A stretch of 64,000 nucleotides of DNA. Source: Serratia sp. Ag1. Its GTDB lineage: Bacteria > Pseudomonadota > Gammaproteobacteria > Enterobacterales > Enterobacteriaceae. The notes under the pieces are model-generated. The model was given only the letters and a program-made list of their open reading frames with translations, was not told the origin of the DNA and did no database searches. A program made the translations under genes and the position numbers. The stretch is from contig NZ_JQEI01000014.1 of assembly GCF_000743355.1 (NCBI RefSeq), positions 124,001-188,000 on the forward strand, read 5' to 3'. This document shows, in pieces, positions 17,607 to 28,270 of the stretch; within the stretch, counting starts at the first letter, position 1; every line of letters starts with the position of its first letter.

Positions 17607-19112
17607 TTAACGGCGATTCAGTTGGAAATAGACTTCATTCCAGCGGATTTCATTCTTGAAGGCCGGTAGGTTGGTGGCATTGTCAATCAGCAGGAATTCG
17701 ATGTTATGCATTTCGGCATACAGGCGCAGATAATCGGCATTGATGGCTTGTGAGAACACTGTATGGTGCGCACCGCCGCCGAGGATCCAGGCCTCTGCCG
17801 CCGTTGCCAGCGTTGGCTGTGCTCGCCAGATGGCGCGGGCTACCGGCAGTTTTGGTAACGGGTGAGGTTGTTCAATGGTATCGACCTGATTCACCAGCAG
17901 GCGGAAGCGATCGCCCATGTCGATCAGGCTGGCGTTCACCGCCGGGCCTGCCGGAGTAGAGAAAATCAGGCGGGCCGGATCGGCTTTGCCGCCGATGCCT
18001 AGGCGCTGAACATCCAGCAGTGGTTTTTGCTCTTTGGCGATCGATGGGCACACTTCCAGCATATGCGACCCTACCACCAGATCGTTACCCGGCTGGAAGT
18101 TGTAGGTGTAATCTTCCATAAACGAAGTGCCACCGTTTAAGCCTGAACCCATGACCTTCAGAATGCGCAACAGAGCGGCGGTTTTCCAATCGCCTTCGCC
18201 GCCAAAGCCGTAGCCTTGCTGCATCAGGCGTTGTACGGCTAGCCCCGGCAACTGCTTCATACCGTGCAGGTCTTCAAAGTTGGTGGTGAAGGCGTGGAAT
18301 TTACCCTGCTCCAGAAAGCGTTTCATCCCCAGCTCGATGCGGGCGGCGTCCAGCAGATTCTCACGTTTCGCGCCGTGACTTTTCACGACATCGCTGAGTT
18401 CATAACTGGCTTCGTACTCTTCGATTAGCGTATTGACGTCACCTTTACTCACTTCGTTGATCACGCTGACCAAATCACCGATGCCATAGGCGTTGACCGA
18501 GTAACCGAACTGGATTTGCGCCCCCACTTTGTCGCCGTCGGTTACTGCCACTTCGCGCATATTGTCGCCAAAGCGTGCCACTTTCAGTTGCTGGCTCTCC
18601 TGCTTGGCGGCGGCCACACGCATCCATTGGGCAATACGCTGATGTGCGGCAGGATCCTGCCAATGCCCTGCGATCACGCTGTGTTGCTGGCGCATGCGTG
18701 CGCCAATAAATCCGAATTCGCGGCCACCGTGGGCGGTCTGGTTCAGATTCATAAAGTCCATATCCATGCTGTTCCAGGGAATTTCAGCGTTGAACTGGGT
18801 ATGGAACTGCAACAGCGGTTTGTTGAGAATCGACAGCCCGGCAATCCACATTTTTGCCGGAGAGAAGGTGTGCAGCCAGGTAAGGATACCGATACAGCCC
18901 TGATGATAGTTGGCGTCGCGGCAGACGGCGGTGATTTCATCCGGTGTAGTGACCAGGGGTTTCAGCACCAGTTTTACCGGCAGACCAGCTTCACTATTGA
19001 GGCGATTAACTACCTGTTCGGCGTTTTCTTTTACCTGCTGCAAGGTTTTCGGGCCATACAGATGCTGGCTGCCGATCACGAACCAGACTTCACGCTGTTT
19101 GAAGACGTTCAT
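17607..19112 (-). CDS. araA: L-arabinose isomerase
   Basis: A 501-residue cytosolic enzyme converting L-arabinose to L-ribulose, very close to E. coli AraA ([13 protein letters not shown] at the start; [40 protein letters not shown]). ATG 19112 follows AGGAG at 7 bases; the frame runs on to 19166 but only through ERIC sequence. It follows araB on the same strand with 106 bases between them, mostly an ERIC element. araD, which normally follows araA, is absent: the next gene is the GH1 enzyme. Confidence 0.97.
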   Translation of the reverse strand: MNVFKQREVWFVIGSQHLYGPKTLQQVKENAEQVVNRLNSEAGLPVKLVLKPLVTTPDEITAVCRDANYHQGCIGILTWLHTFSPAKMWIAGLSILNKPLLQFHTQFNAEIPWNSMDMDFMNLNQTAHGGREFGFIGARMRQQHSVIAGHWQDPAAHQRIAQWMRVAAAKQESQQLKVARFGDNMREVAVTDGDKVGAQIQFGYSVNAYGIGDLVSVINEVSKGDVNTLIEEYEASYELSDVVKSHGAKRENLLDAARIELGMKRFLEQGKFHAFTTNFEDLHGMKQLPGLAVQRLMQQGYGFGGEGDWKTAALLRILKVMGSGLNGGTSFMEDYTYNFQPGNDLVVGSHMLEVCPSIAKEQKPLLDVQRLGIGGKADPARLIFSTPAGPAVNASLIDMGDRFRLLVNQVDTIEQPHPLPKLPVARAIWRAQPTLATAAEAWILGGGAHHTVFSQAINADYLRLYAEMHNIEFLLIDNATNLPAFKNEIRWNEVYFQLNRR

Positions 19113-19155
19113 CAAAGACTCCTGATAATAAAGGAAATAAATTAAAGCTGTGTGG

Positions 19156-19284
19156 TATATACCCAAAATAATTCGAGTTGCTTGTAGGTGGCAACCGAAC
19201 GAAGCCCCAGGAGCTTACTCAAGTAAGTGACTGGGGTGAGTGAGGGAAGCCAACACCCAAGCAACTTGAAGTATGAAGGGTATA
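19156..19284. repeat. ERIC element overlapping the 3' end of araB
   Basis: About 129 bases with ERIC ends (TATACCCAAAATAATTCGAG at one side, AACTTGAAGTATGAAGGGTATA-type at the other) and the ERIC core CCCCAGGAGCTTAC...GTAAGTGACTGGGGTGAG. It lies between araB and araA and reaches 66 bases into the araB reading frame. As a long imperfect hairpin it may affect araB-araA mRNA stability. Confidence 0.88.
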
Positions 19285-20940
19285 GCGCGGCTCAGCGGCC
19301 TGGCACCACTGCTGATAACGCTCATACAATTGCTGATAACGTGCCACCCGCTGTGGGTTAGGCTGCAGAGTGCGTTCGATACTGCAAGCCATCTGCTGTT
19401 GTGCCTGCGGGACGTCGCTGAAATGTTCGGCGGCAACGGCGGCGAAGATCGCAGCCCCCAGAGCGCAGCATTGATCGGAAGCGACAATCTGCAGCGGGCG
19501 GTTCATCACGTCGGCACAAACCTGCATGATCGCGGGTGACTTGCGGGCAATGCCGCCTAATGCCAGCACGTTATCGACAGGAATATCCTGCTGCTCAAAG
19601 CACTCCATAATGGCGCGAGCACCAAAAGCGGTAGCGGCGATAAAGCCACCAAACAGGGTGGGGGCATCGGTGCCGAGGTTCAGATCGGCGATCACGCCTT
19701 TGAGGCGCTGGTTGGCATAGGGCGTGCGGCGGCCATTAAACCAGTCCAGCACTACCGGCAAGTGGTCAAGCGACGGGTTTTCCGCCCAGGCGGCGGTCAG
19801 AGCCTGCAGCATGCCGTTTTCAATCTGTTGTAGCTGCGCCTGCAACTGCGGCTGATTTTTGGCAGCCTCGCGCAATGGCCAACTGAGCAGGCGGCTGAAC
19901 CAGGCATACATATCGCCAAAAGCGGATTGCCCTGCCTCCATGCCGATAGTCTCTGGTACTACGCTGCCGTCCACCTGGCCGCAGATGCCACCGATGGCGC
20001 GTTCGCCCACGCGTTGACGTTCGGCGATCAGGATGTCGCAAGTCGAAGTGCCAATCACTTTCACCAGCGTATAAGGCTGGGCTCCGGCCCCAACCGCCCC
20101 CATATGGCAGTCAAAAGCCCCGCCGGAAAGCACCACGCTCTCAGGCAGCCCCAGCCGTTGCGCCCAGGCTTTGGTTAGCGTACCGACGGGCAGATCGGCA
20201 GTGTAAGAGCCGGTAAACAGCGGATAGGGCAAATCGTTCACCAGCAACGGATCCAGCGCTGCAAAGAACGCTTTTGGTGGCAAGCCACCCCAATCCGGGT
20301 GCCACAGGGTTTTATGCCCGACGCTGCAACGGCCACGTTTCAACTGGTGCGGTGCGGTGGTACCGGAAAGCAGCGCGGGCACCCAGTCACACAGTTCTAC
20401 CCAGGAAGCGGCAGCTTGACGAACGGCGGCATCCTGGCGTGAAACATGCAGGATCTTGGCCCAGAACCATTCGGAGGAATAAACACCGCCGATATAGCGC
20501 GAATAATCGGGGAAATCACCGCTGCGGCACAGTTGGTTAATGGCATCGGCTTCTTCAATCGCGGTGTGATCTTTCCACAACACAAACATGGCGTTGGGGT
20601 TGCTGGCAAATTCCGGGCGCAGCGCCAGCACATCGCCGTTTTCATCGATCGGTGCAGGGGTGGAGCCGGTGGAGTCGACGCCAATGCCGATCACCGCTTG
20701 CCGCTGTGTTGGGCTCATGCGCTGTACCACAGCGACAATTGCCTGTTCCATGGCTTCGATATAGTCAAGCGGATGGTGGCGAAACTGGTTTTCTGCCGCG
20801 TGGCAAAATTCACCGCGTTGCCAGCGAGGGTAGTAAACCACCTCGGTATCCAGTTCATTGCCATTATGGCACTCGACAGCCAGTACCCTTACCGAATCGC
20901 TGCCAAAGTCCAGTCCCAGGGTGATCGCGCCTGCCGTCAT
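19219..20940 (-). CDS. araB: L-ribulokinase with an ERIC-encoded C-terminus
   Basis: A 573-residue FGGY-family kinase that phosphorylates L-ribulose at O5. The N-terminal [16 protein letters not shown]-binding segment, [25 protein letters not shown] and [17 protein letters not shown] are all typical of AraB. AAGGAG lies 9 bases before ATG 20940. The last 21 codons ([12 protein letters not shown]... to the stop) come from the ERIC element, so the C-terminus differs from that of other AraB proteins; the conserved body ends at [14 protein letters not shown]. The catalytic parts are untouched. First gene of araBA. Confidence 0.95.
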   Translation of the reverse strand: MTAGAITLGLDFGSDSVRVLAVECHNGNELDTEVVYYPRWQRGEFCHAAENQFRHHPLDYIEAMEQAIVAVVQRMSPTQRQAVIGIGVDSTGSTPAPIDENGDVLALRPEFASNPNAMFVLWKDHTAIEEADAINQLCRSGDFPDYSRYIGGVYSSEWFWAKILHVSRQDAAVRQAAASWVELCDWVPALLSGTTAPHQLKRGRCSVGHKTLWHPDWGGLPPKAFFAALDPLLVNDLPYPLFTGSYTADLPVGTLTKAWAQRLGLPESVVLSGGAFDCHMGAVGAGAQPYTLVKVIGTSTCDILIAERQRVGERAIGGICGQVDGSVVPETIGMEAGQSAFGDMYAWFSRLLSWPLREAAKNQPQLQAQLQQIENGMLQALTAAWAENPSLDHLPVVLDWFNGRRTPYANQRLKGVIADLNLGTDAPTLFGGFIAATAFGARAIMECFEQQDIPVDNVLALGGIARKSPAIMQVCADVMNRPLQIVASDQCCALGAAIFAAVAAEHFSDVPQAQQQMACSIERTLQPNPQRVARYQQLYERYQQWCQAAEPRYTLHTSSCLGVGFPHSPQSLT

Positions 20941-21298
20941 GATGCTGACTCCTTCGTTGTTAGACAGTGATTAACGATAGGAGCGCGGGGGCGAGGCAGG
21001 TGAGGAGCGGTTAGCTGGAAGTATGCACTTTTCTGCTCCCTGCAGTCATTTTGTGATGGCAGTCAAAAGTTATCTACGGGCCAAATTTGCTGAATATATG
21101 GATATATCTGCTGTTATTCCTGGATGTGATAGCGCTCTACATTTGGGTAACAAATACCCGTTAAAACTGTTCCCGTCTTACTGTTGAGATCGGAAGATGG
21201 CGCGCAATAAGCGCTATGCCGTGATTGATACCCTAATGATAACGTTTTCACAGCAAGCCCGTTTCACTGCTGCAGAAAACAACACAGCGGAGAGCATC
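20941..21298. promoter_or_regulatory. Divergent araBA / araFGHC control region
   Basis: 358 bases between araB (minus) and araF (plus). On the minus strand CAGC-N7-TCCATA (21113-21097) matches the AraC half-site consensus TAGC-N7-TCCATA at nine of ten fixed bases, and a weaker copy GCGC-N7-TCCAGG (21135-21119) lies 22 bases upstream, resembling the paired I1-I2 arrangement. A loose CRP-like TGTGA occurs at 21125-21129. Positions fit activation of araBA; no clear site pair was found for the araF side. Confidence 0.5.
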
Positions 21299-22282
21299 AT
21301 GCATAAATTCACTAAGGCACTGGCGGTCATCGGTCTGACGGCGGTTATGTCACATTCGGCTATCGCCGAGACCATGAAGCTGGGCTTTTTAGTTAAACAA
21401 CCAGAGGAACCCTGGTTCCAGACCGAATGGAATTTCGCCGACAAAGCCGGGAAAGATCTCGGGTTTGAGGTGATCAAAATCGCCGTGCCGGATGGGGAGA
21501 AAACCCTGAACGCCATCGACAGTCTGGCGGCCAGCGGTGCGAAGGGGTTTGTTATCTGTACGCCCGATCCGAAGCTCGGTTCGGCGATTGTGGCCAAGGC
21601 GCGCAGTTACGATCTGAAAGTGATCGCGGTTGACGATCAGTTCGTTAATGCCAAAGGCGTTCCGATGGACAGCGTACCGTTGGTGATGATGGCAGCGACC
21701 AAAATCGGCGAGCGTCAGGGCCAGGAGCTGTGGAATGAGATGAACAAGCGCGGTTGGAAAGTGACGGATACTGGCGTGATGGCGATCACGGCGGATGAGC
21801 TGGACACCGCCCGCCGCCGCACTGGCGGGTCGATGGCCGCGCTGAAAGCAGCGGGCTTCCCAGAAAAGCAGATCTATAAAGTCCCGACCAAATCTAATGA
21901 TATCCCAGGGGCATTCGACGCGGCTAACTCTATGCTGGTGCAGCATCCAGAAGTGAAAAACTGGCTGATCGTCGGCATGAACGACAACACCGTGCTGGGC
22001 GGTGTGCGCGCGACCGAAGGCCAGGGCTTTAAAGCACCAAACGTCATCGGTATTGGCATCAACGGCGTTGATGCGGTCAGTGAACTCTCTAAAGCGCAGT
22101 CGACCGGTTTCTATGGCTCCCTGCTGCCAAGCCCCGATATTCATGGCTATAAGAGCATCCAAATGCTGCATGACTGGGTAGAAAAAGGCGCAGAACCACA
22201 AAAGTTCACCGAAGTGACCGACGTGGTGCTGATCACCCGCGACAACTTTAAAACCGAACTGCAGAAAAAAGGCCTGATGTAA
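21299..22282 (+). CDS. araF: L-arabinose ABC transporter, periplasmic binding protein
   Basis: A 327-residue exported protein with a Sec signal peptide ([20 protein letters not shown] then AIA, cut before ETMKLG). The body matches Ara[69 protein letters not shown]. It captures L-arabinose in the periplasm and delivers it to AraGH. I chose ATG 21299, behind GGAGA, because it begins the signal peptide; the longer frame from 21197 is leader sequence. First gene of araFGHC. Confidence 0.96.
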   Translation: MHKFTKALAVIGLTAVMSHSAIAETMKLGFLVKQPEEPWFQTEWNFADKAGKDLGFEVIKIAVPDGEKTLNAIDSLAASGAKGFVICTPDPKLGSAIVAKARSYDLKVIAVDDQFVNAKGVPMDSVPLVMMAATKIGERQGQELWNEMNKRGWKVTDTGVMAITADELDTARRRTGGSMAALKAAGFPEKQIYKVPTKSNDIPGAFDAANSMLVQHPEVKNWLIVGMNDNTVLGGVRATEGQGFKAPNVIGIGINGVDAVSELSKAQSTGFYGSLLPSPDIHGYKSIQMLHDWVEKGAEPQKFTEVTDVVLITRDNFKTELQKKGLM

Positions 22283-22290
22283 TTTGTTGT

Positions 22291-22313
22291 GCCGCCTGCG
22301 TTACGCGGGCGGC
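22291..22313 (+). terminator. Stable hairpin between araF and araG
   Basis: GCCGCCTGCG and CGCGGGCGGC pair over 10 bp with one wobble around TTA, followed by TTTGTGT. It probably protects the araF 3' end or partly terminates, so that the binding protein is made in excess over AraGH. In binding-protein transporter operons such hairpins are common. Confidence 0.65.
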
Positions 22314-22341
22314 TTTGTGTCAACACCATGAGGAAAGCATT

Positions 22342-23865
22342 ATGACCGCCGTAACGCCCTATCTGGCTTTTAAAGGCATCGGTAAAAGCTTCCCCGGCGT
22401 AAAAGCATTGGATGATATCAGCTTTAGCTGTCAGGCCGGGCAGATCCACGCGCTGATGGGGGAGAACGGTGCGGGCAAGTCCACGCTGCTGAAGATCCTC
22501 AGTGGCAATTATGTTCCGAGCCAGGGTGAAATCATTCTCAATGGTCAGCCGGTGCAGTTCAGCAATACCACCGAAGCGTTGAACGCTGGTGTGGCGATTA
22601 TCTATCAGGAATTGCATCTGGTGCCGGAAATGACGGTGGCCGAGAACATCTATCTTGGTCAACTGCCCACCAAGCTCGGGCTGGTGGATCGTAGATTGCT
22701 GCGTTACGAGGCTGGTTTGCAACTGGAGCACCTTGGCCTGGACATCGATCCGGATACGCCGCTCAAGTACCTGTCGATCGGTCAGTGGCAAATGGTGGAG
22801 ATCGCCAAGGCACTGGCGCGCAATGCCAAAGTGATCGCCTTTGACGAACCGACCAGTTCGCTGTCTGCTCGTGAGATCGAACAACTGTTCCGGGTGATCC
22901 GCGAACTGCGTGCCGAGGGGCGGGTGATCCTGTATGTATCGCACCGCATGGAAGAGATTTTTGCCCTTAGCGATGCAATTACCGTGTTTAAAGATGGCCG
23001 CTACGTGCGCACGTTCAACGATATGCAGCAGGTGAATAATGCTCAACTGGTGCAGGCGATGGTAGGGCGCGATCTTGGCGATGTTTACGGCTATCAAGCG
23101 CGTGAATTAGGTGCGATACGCTTGCGGTTGGCCGGTTTCAAAGCCACGGGCGTGAAAACCCCGATCGATCTTAGCGTGCGAGCCGGGGAGATTGTCGGCC
23201 TGTTTGGCTTAGTGGGGGCCGGGCGCAGCGAACTGATGAAAGGGATTTTTGGCGCGACCTCGGTCAGTGCAGGCAGTTTGACGCTGGATGGTCAACCGCT
23301 GGCGATCCGCTCCCCGATCGATGCTATTCGCGCCGGGATCATGCTGTGCCCGGAAGATCGCAAGATCGACGGCATCATTCCGGTGCATTCGGTGCGTGAC
23401 AATATCAACATCAGCGCTCGCCGCAAAAGCATCAAAGCCGGTTGCCTGATTAATAACGCCTGGGAAACCAGCAATGCCGATCACCACATTCGTGCGTTGA
23501 ACATCAAAACCCCCAGTGCTGAACAACTGATTATGAACCTTTCCGGTGGTAACCAGCAGAAGGCGATCCTTGGCCGCTGGCTGTCGGAAGAGATGAAGGT
23601 GATCCTGCTGGATGAACCGACGCGCGGTATTGATGTTGGGGCAAAGCATGAGATCTACCACGTCATTTATCAGTTGGCACAGCAGGGTATTGCGGTGCTG
23701 TTTGCTTCCAGCGATTTGCCGGAAGTGCTGGGGCTGGCGGATCGCATCATTGTGATGCGTGAAGGGGCGATTTCCGGTGAGTTAAGCCATGAAGATGCCA
23801 CTGAGGAACAAGCCCTCAGCCTGGCGATGCTGAGTACCCCAAATATCGCTGCGGCGGTGGCCTGA
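22342..23865 (+). CDS. araG: L-arabinose ABC transporter, ATP-binding protein
   Basis: A 507-residue protein with two fused ABC domains, as in sugar transporters of the AraG/RbsA/MglA group. The N-terminal domain has Walker [10 protein letters not shown] near residue 40, signature LSIGQWQ and Walker [11 protein letters not shown]; the C-terminal domain has a degenerate Walker A ([11 protein letters not shown]), signature LSGGNQQK and [17 protein letters not shown] lies 7 bases before ATG 22342. Works with AraH and AraF. Confidence 0.96.
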   Translation: MTAVTPYLAFKGIGKSFPGVKALDDISFSCQAGQIHALMGENGAGKSTLLKILSGNYVPSQGEIILNGQPVQFSNTTEALNAGVAIIYQELHLVPEMTVAENIYLGQLPTKLGLVDRRLLRYEAGLQLEHLGLDIDPDTPLKYLSIGQWQMVEIAKALARNAKVIAFDEPTSSLSAREIEQLFRVIRELRAEGRVILYVSHRMEEIFALSDAITVFKDGRYVRTFNDMQQVNNAQLVQAMVGRDLGDVYGYQARELGAIRLRLAGFKATGVKTPIDLSVRAGEIVGLFGLVGAGRSELMKGIFGATSVSAGSLTLDGQPLAIRSPIDAIRAGIMLCPEDRKIDGIIPVHSVRDNINISARRKSIKAGCLINNAWETSNADHHIRALNIKTPSAEQLIMNLSGGNQQKAILGRWLSEEMKVILLDEPTRGIDVGAKHEIYHVIYQLAQQGIAVLFASSDLPEVLGLADRIIVMREGAISGELSHEDATEEQALSLAMLSTPNIAAAVA

Positions 23866-23882
23866 TTGTGAAGGAGAAAGAG

Positions 23883-24866
23883 ATGTCTACCATGACGACC
23901 GAATCTGTAAAAACCCGCAGTGGCCAAGGGCTGGCGCGGATCTGGGACAGCTACGGCATGCTGGTGGTGTTTGCGGTGCTGTTCATTGCCTGTGCGCTGT
24001 TTGTGCCGAACTTTGGCAGCTTTATTAATATGAAAGGCTTGGGCCTGGCGATCTCCATGTCTGGCATGGTGGCCTGTGGCATGCTGTTCTGCCTGGCTTC
24101 TGGCGACTTCGATCTGTCGGTAGCCTCGGTGATCGCCTGCGCGGGTGTCACCGCCGCAGTGGTGATCAACATGACCGAAAGCCTGTGGATCGGTGTTAGC
24201 GCAGGGCTGTTGCTCGGCGTGCTCTCTGGGCTGATCAACGGTTTTGTGATCGCCCGGCTGAAAATCAATGCCCTGATCACTACGCTGGCTACCATGCAGA
24301 TCTTCCGTGGATTGGCCTACATCATTTCCGACGGTAAAGCGGTGGGGATCGAGGATGAACGCTTCTTTATACTCGGTAACACCAACTGGCTGGGGCTGCC
24401 AGCACCGATCTGGATCACCGTGGTTTGCCTGATCCTGTTTGGTTTTTTACTGAATAAAACCACTTTTGGCCGTAATACGCTGGCGATTGGCGGCAACGAA
24501 GAAGCGGCTCGCCTGGCTGGGGTGCCGGTGGTGCGCACCAAAATCATCATTTTTGTGCTTTCTGGGCTGGTATCCGCCGCTGCGGGCATCATTCTGGCTT
24601 CGCGTATGACCAGCGGCCAGCCGATGACCTCGATTGGCTATGAGTTGATCGTGATTTCGGCCTGTGTGCTGGGTGGCGTCTCGCTCAAGGGCGGGATTGG
24701 CAAGATCTCTTATGTGATCGCCGGGGTGCTGATCCTGGGGACGGTGGAAAATGCCATGAACCTGCTGAATATCTCGCCGTTTTCGCAATACGTGGTGCGC
24801 GGTGTGATCCTGTTGGCGGCAGTGATTTTTGATCGCTATAAACAGAAAGCCAAACGCACGGTGTGA
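23883..24866 (+). CDS. araH: L-arabinose ABC transporter, permease
   Basis: A 327-residue inner-membrane permease of the AraH/RbsC type with about ten helices. Typical segments are [57 protein letters not shown] and [20 protein letters not shown] lies before ATG 23883, 17 bases after the araG stop. Pairs with AraG. Confidence 0.96.
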   Translation: MSTMTTESVKTRSGQGLARIWDSYGMLVVFAVLFIACALFVPNFGSFINMKGLGLAISMSGMVACGMLFCLASGDFDLSVASVIACAGVTAAVVINMTESLWIGVSAGLLLGVLSGLINGFVIARLKINALITTLATMQIFRGLAYIISDGKAVGIEDERFFILGNTNWLGLPAPIWITVVCLILFGFLLNKTTFGRNTLAIGGNEEAARLAGVPVVRTKIIIFVLSGLVSAAAGIILASRMTSGQPMTSIGYELIVISACVLGGVSLKGGIGKISYVIAGVLILGTVENAMNLLNISPFSQYVVRGVILLAAVIFDRYKQKAKRTV

Positions 24867-24889
24867 AGCATGACACTTTTGGAGGCCAG

Positions 24890-25807
24890 ATGTACCAGCG
24901 TGTAGTTCATGAACCTCAACCGAACCCGTTATTGCCGGGTTATACCTTCAATGCCTATCTGGTTGCCGGGCTGACGCCCATCATGGCTGATGGGCCGCTG
25001 GATTTCTTTATCGATCGCCCTGGCGGGATGAAAGGCTATATCCTCAATCTGACGATTAAAGGCCAGGGCAAAGTCTTTGACGGTGAAGACACTTTTTACT
25101 GCAATCCGGGCGATCTGTTGCTGTTCCCCCCCAAGGCGGCGCACTACTATGGCCGTTCGCCGGAAAGCGACTGCTGGTATCACCGCTGGGTTTACTTCCG
25201 CCCGCGTGCCTACTGGGCCGACTGGTTGGAGTGGCACAGCAAAACTCACGAGGTGGGCCGCCTGACTCTGCCCAACAATAATCTGTTGCTGGAGTTTGAT
25301 CGGCTGTTTGCCAATATTGAGCAAACCCAGCGCTCTGGCCGTCGCTTTGCCGAAGAGATGGGCATGAATCTGCTCGAACGCCTGTTGTTGCGGGCGATGG
25401 AGGAAGATCCCCTCAGCCCACAGAAAATTATGGATCCAAGAGTGATCGAAGCCTGCCAGTTTATTACCGGCAACTTGTCCGGTGAGTTGCGCATTGATGA
25501 AGTGGCACGGCACGTTTGCCTGTCACCTTCGCGTTTGGCGCATTTGTTCCGTGAGCAGGTGGGGATCAATATTCTGCGCTGGCGTGAAGATCAGCGGGTG
25601 ATCCGCGCCAAACTGTTGCTGCAGACCACGCAAGAGTCGATCGCCACGATTGGCCGTGTGGTGGGGTATGACGATCAACTCTATTTCTCACGGGTATTCC
25701 GCAAGCGTGTGGGCGTTAGCCCAAGCGATTTCCGCCGTCGTAGCCTGGAAATCAATTATCCGGCGAACGACGCTCGCGATCGCACTTTAGCGGCTGCATC
25801 CCGCTGA
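24890..25807 (+). CDS. araC: Arabinose operon regulator AraC
   Basis: A 305-residue regulator: an N-terminal cupin-like sugar-binding and dimerisation domain ([44 protein letters not shown]) and a C-terminal pair of helix-turn-helix motifs ([41 protein letters not shown]). GGAGG lies 4 bases before ATG 24890, 23 bases after araH. It is the last gene of araFGHC here, whereas in E. coli araC diverges from araBAD. Its expression is therefore probably tied to that of the transporter. Confidence 0.95.
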   Translation: MYQRVVHEPQPNPLLPGYTFNAYLVAGLTPIMADGPLDFFIDRPGGMKGYILNLTIKGQGKVFDGEDTFYCNPGDLLLFPPKAAHYYGRSPESDCWYHRWVYFRPRAYWADWLEWHSKTHEVGRLTLPNNNLLLEFDRLFANIEQTQRSGRRFAEEMGMNLLERLLLRAMEEDPLSPQKIMDPRVIEACQFITGNLSGELRIDEVARHVCLSPSRLAHLFREQVGINILRWREDQRVIRAKLLLQTTQESIATIGRVVGYDDQLYFSRVFRKRVGVSPSDFRRRSLEINYPANDARDRTLAAASR

Positions 25808-25886
25808 AGGTGAATTTACCGCTTGTGAGCGCCAGCGCCATGGTGTCAAATCGGCTTTATCGATGTTTGCGTAAGAGAGGAATACC

Positions 25887-26927
25887 ATGGCAGAAAAAAT
25901 CCGTGTTGGGCTGGTCGGTTACGGCTACGCCAGTAAAACATTCCATGCACCGCTGATAGTCGGGACGTCGGGGATGGAGCTAGCTGCTGTTTCCAGTAGC
26001 GATGCCGCTAAAGTGCATGCCGACTGGCCGTTGATGGCGGTGGTGAACGATCCACAAGCCTTGTTCAACGATCCGTCGATTGACCTGATTGTGATCCCGA
26101 CCCCGAACGATACCCACTTCCCCTTAGCGCAACAGGCGATGGCCGCAGGCAAGCATGTCGTGGTTGATAAGCCGTTTACCGTGACGTTGTCACAAGCACA
26201 GCAACTGCAACAGCAGGCCGAACAGAGCGGCTTGCTGCTTTCGGTATTCCATAACCGCCGTTGGGACAGCGATTTTCTGACGCTAAAAGCATTATTGAAA
26301 GAAGGTGAGCTTGGCGAGGTGGTGTATTTCGAATCCCACTTCGATCGCTTCCGCCCGGAAATACGTCAGCGTTGGCGTGAACAAGGTGGTGTCGGTAGCG
26401 GTATCTGGTATGACTTGGGGCCGCATTTGCTCGATCAGGTATTGCAGCTGTTTGGTAAACCAGAAACGCTGTTTGTCGATCTCGGCGAGTTACGCCCTGG
26501 AGCACAGTCGGTGGACTACTTCCATGCGGTGCTGAATTACGGCAAACGCCGCGTGGTACTCCATGGTACGGTATTGGCAGCAGCAGAAAGTGCGCGCTAT
26601 ATCGTACATGGTACACAAGGCAGCTTCGTGAAGTTTGGTCTGGATCCACAGGAAGACCGCCTGAAAGCCGGGGAGCGCTTACCACAAGAGGATTGGGGCT
26701 ACGACATGCGCGATGGTGTAGTGACGTTGTCACGTAATGGCGTGCTGGCTGAGAAACCACTGTTGACTATTCCGGGCAATTATCCCGCCTATTACGCTGC
26801 GATCCGTGATGCGATCAACGGTGAAGGCAGCAATCCGGTACCGGCCAGCGAAGCAATCAGCGTGATGGAAATGATCGAGCTGGGCATAGAATCGGCCAAG
26901 CAGCAAAAAGCGCTGCCGGTTGTTTGA
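25887..26927 (+). CDS. ydgJ: Gfo/Idh/MocA-family oxidoreductase YdgJ
   Basis: A 346-residue NAD(P)-dependent dehydrogenase. The Rossmann start VGLVGYGYASKTFHAP has a GxGxxx(A/G)-type loop, the EKP-like motif is VVVDKPFTVTL near residue 94, and the DLGPHLLDQ segment supplies the active-site histidine. It matches E. coli YdgJ in length and context (near add and rsx). Substrate unknown; probably a sugar or polyol derivative. AGAGGA precedes ATG 25887. It lies 79 bases after araC on the same strand and might be read from the arabinose transcript. Confidence 0.9.
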   Translation: MAEKIRVGLVGYGYASKTFHAPLIVGTSGMELAAVSSSDAAKVHADWPLMAVVNDPQALFNDPSIDLIVIPTPNDTHFPLAQQAMAAGKHVVVDKPFTVTLSQAQQLQQQAEQSGLLLSVFHNRRWDSDFLTLKALLKEGELGEVVYFESHFDRFRPEIRQRWREQGGVGSGIWYDLGPHLLDQVLQLFGKPETLFVDLGELRPGAQSVDYFHAVLNYGKRRVVLHGTVLAAAESARYIVHGTQGSFVKFGLDPQEDRLKAGERLPQEDWGYDMRDGVVTLSRNGVLAEKPLLTIPGNYPAYYAAIRDAINGEGSNPVPASEAISVMEMIELGIESAKQQKALPVV

Positions 26928-26936
26928 CACCATTAT

Positions 26937-26968
26937 GGCTGGCGTTGCAGAGGTTTTGCGCGCCAGCC
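26937..26968. terminator. Hairpin after ydgJ
   Basis: GGCTGGCG and CGCCAGCC form a perfect 8-bp stem with a 16-base loop between ydgJ and the next small gene. There is no T-tract, so it may serve RNA stability more than termination. Confidence 0.45.
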
Positions 26969-26990
26969 CCATGGGGTAACGGAATAAACC

Positions 26991-27299
26991 ATGACTCAAG
27001 TCGTTGAAATTTTACAATACCGGCTGAAAGCGGGTTCGGGCGAAGATTTTCACGCCATCATGCAGCAACGTAGCGTACCACTGCATCAACAAGCAGGCTT
27101 GGTGGTGTTGGAATATGGTCTTTCTCTGCATGCGTCAGATGCCTACTACCTGATGCGCCAGTTTGATAACGTTGATGAAATGGAACAAACGTTGCAGCGT
27201 TTTTACCACAGCAACGCCTGGCTTACGGGCCCGCGCGCCGAGATCATCGCGTTGATTGAGGAAAGCCACCGGGTGGTGCTGCCTTGGCCGTTAAAGTAA
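26991..27299 (+). CDS. Small dimeric alpha-beta barrel protein (NIPSNAP/ABM-like)
   Basis: A 102-residue protein with a ferredoxin-like alpha-beta layout: strand VVEILQYRL, a helix, strand LVVLEYGLSLH, YYLMRQFDNVDEMEQTLQRFY and a GPRAEIIALIE helix. This resembles NIPSNAP and ABM families, which form dimers and have diverse or unknown roles. It follows ydgJ by 63 bases on the same strand. No function can be assigned. Confidence 0.6.
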   Translation: MTQVVEILQYRLKAGSGEDFHAIMQQRSVPLHQQAGLVVLEYGLSLHASDAYYLMRQFDNVDEMEQTLQRFYHSNAWLTGPRAEIIALIEESHRVVLPWPLK

Positions 27300-27341
27300 C
27301 GGCCAAGGATGAAGGCGTGTCAATCAAGGTTAACCAGTTCC

Positions 27342-27357
27342 CTCTCCCTTGGGAGAG
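27342..27357. terminator. Hairpin between convergent genes
   Basis: CTCTCCC and GGGAGAG pair around TT between the small ABM-like gene (plus) and the SDR gene (minus). It looks like a bidirectional end point, without a marked T-tract. Confidence 0.45.
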
Positions 27358-27419
27358 TGGGCTCCAACTTGCTACGCAGTTTTGCGCTTAACTGACCTGC
27401 ATTACGCTCAAGGTTGGGG

Positions 27420-28160
27420 TTATAAGGTGATCATGCCGCCATCTAGCAGGATTTCTCCACCCGTCATATAAGTTGCCGAACTTGCCAGATAAAGAACCGC
27501 CTGGGCGATTTCCTCTGGCGCTGCAAAGCGCCCCATGGGGATACGCGAACGTATCGTATCCTGTACCGCATTACGCTCCTGTTCTGGCATCTCTGGCCAG
27601 TCAAGGATAGGCGTTTGTGTGACACCAGGGGCGACCACGTTGACTCTGATCTTGCGGGGCGCCAACTCTGCGGCAAAGCTACGGGCGAGTGAGCGCACCG
27701 CTGCTTTAGTTGCCGAGTAGACACTGCATCCTGGCCAGCCCGCTTCCTGCATGATTGAGCTGGTGAGCACTATTGATGCACCTTCACGCAAATGGGGCAG
27801 ACAATGCTGAACGGAAAAGTAGGTGCCTTTAACGTTGATATTGAAGTGCCAGTCAAACAGATCCTCATCGACTTCTGGCAGCAATTTACTTTGAAATACG
27901 CCCGCATTGGCGAAAAGTAAGTCAAACTGACCGAAACGTTCGGCCACCGTGTCAAAGAAAGCTTTCAGCTCCAGTGGTTGGCTGACATCTGTCTGTATCG
28001 CCATAACGCCTAGCTCGTTCGCCGCCTGTTCTAGCGTGTTTTTATTGCGCCCGGCGATCGCTACCTGCGCCCCTTGTTGACGTAACAAACGTGCAGTTGC
28101 CAAGCCAATACCGCTGTTCCCACCAGTGATTACAGCTACCTTGCCATCGAATTGATTCAT
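27420..28160 (-). CDS. SDR-family oxidoreductase
   Basis: A 246-residue classical short-chain dehydrogenase. Cofactor motif TGGNSGIG at 12-19, NAG at about 85-87, catalytic serine in VLTSSIM near 135, and YSATK near 150-154 with the catalytic Tyr and Lys; the C-terminus TGGEILLDGGM is typical. The arginine after the first beta strand region (AIAGRNKN) suggests NADP(H). AGGAA precedes ATG 28160. It diverges from a LysR gene 110 bases away, which probably controls it. Confidence 0.9.
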   Translation of the reverse strand: MNQFDGKVAVITGGNSGIGLATARLLRQQGAQVAIAGRNKNTLEQAANELGVMAIQTDVSQPLELKAFFDTVAERFGQFDLLFANAGVFQSKLLPEVDEDLFDWHFNINVKGTYFSVQHCLPHLREGASIVLTSSIMQEAGWPGCSVYSATKAAVRSLARSFAAELAPRKIRVNVVAPGVTQTPILDWPEMPEQERNAVQDTIRSRIPMGRFAAPEEIAQAVLYLASSATYMTGGEILLDGGMITL

Positions 28161-28270
28161 GCCTTTATTCCTATAAATAATTTAGGCAATGAGTATTAGC
28201 CAGGATTAATGCCATGATAAGCTGGCAAAAAAGCATATTATTTATTCTTAAAAAGAATCAATGAGGTCAA

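Noticed and set aside
21389-22201. 270-codon open frame antisense to araF
   Set aside because: araF is strongly supported; the antisense frame has no recognisable domain or start signal.
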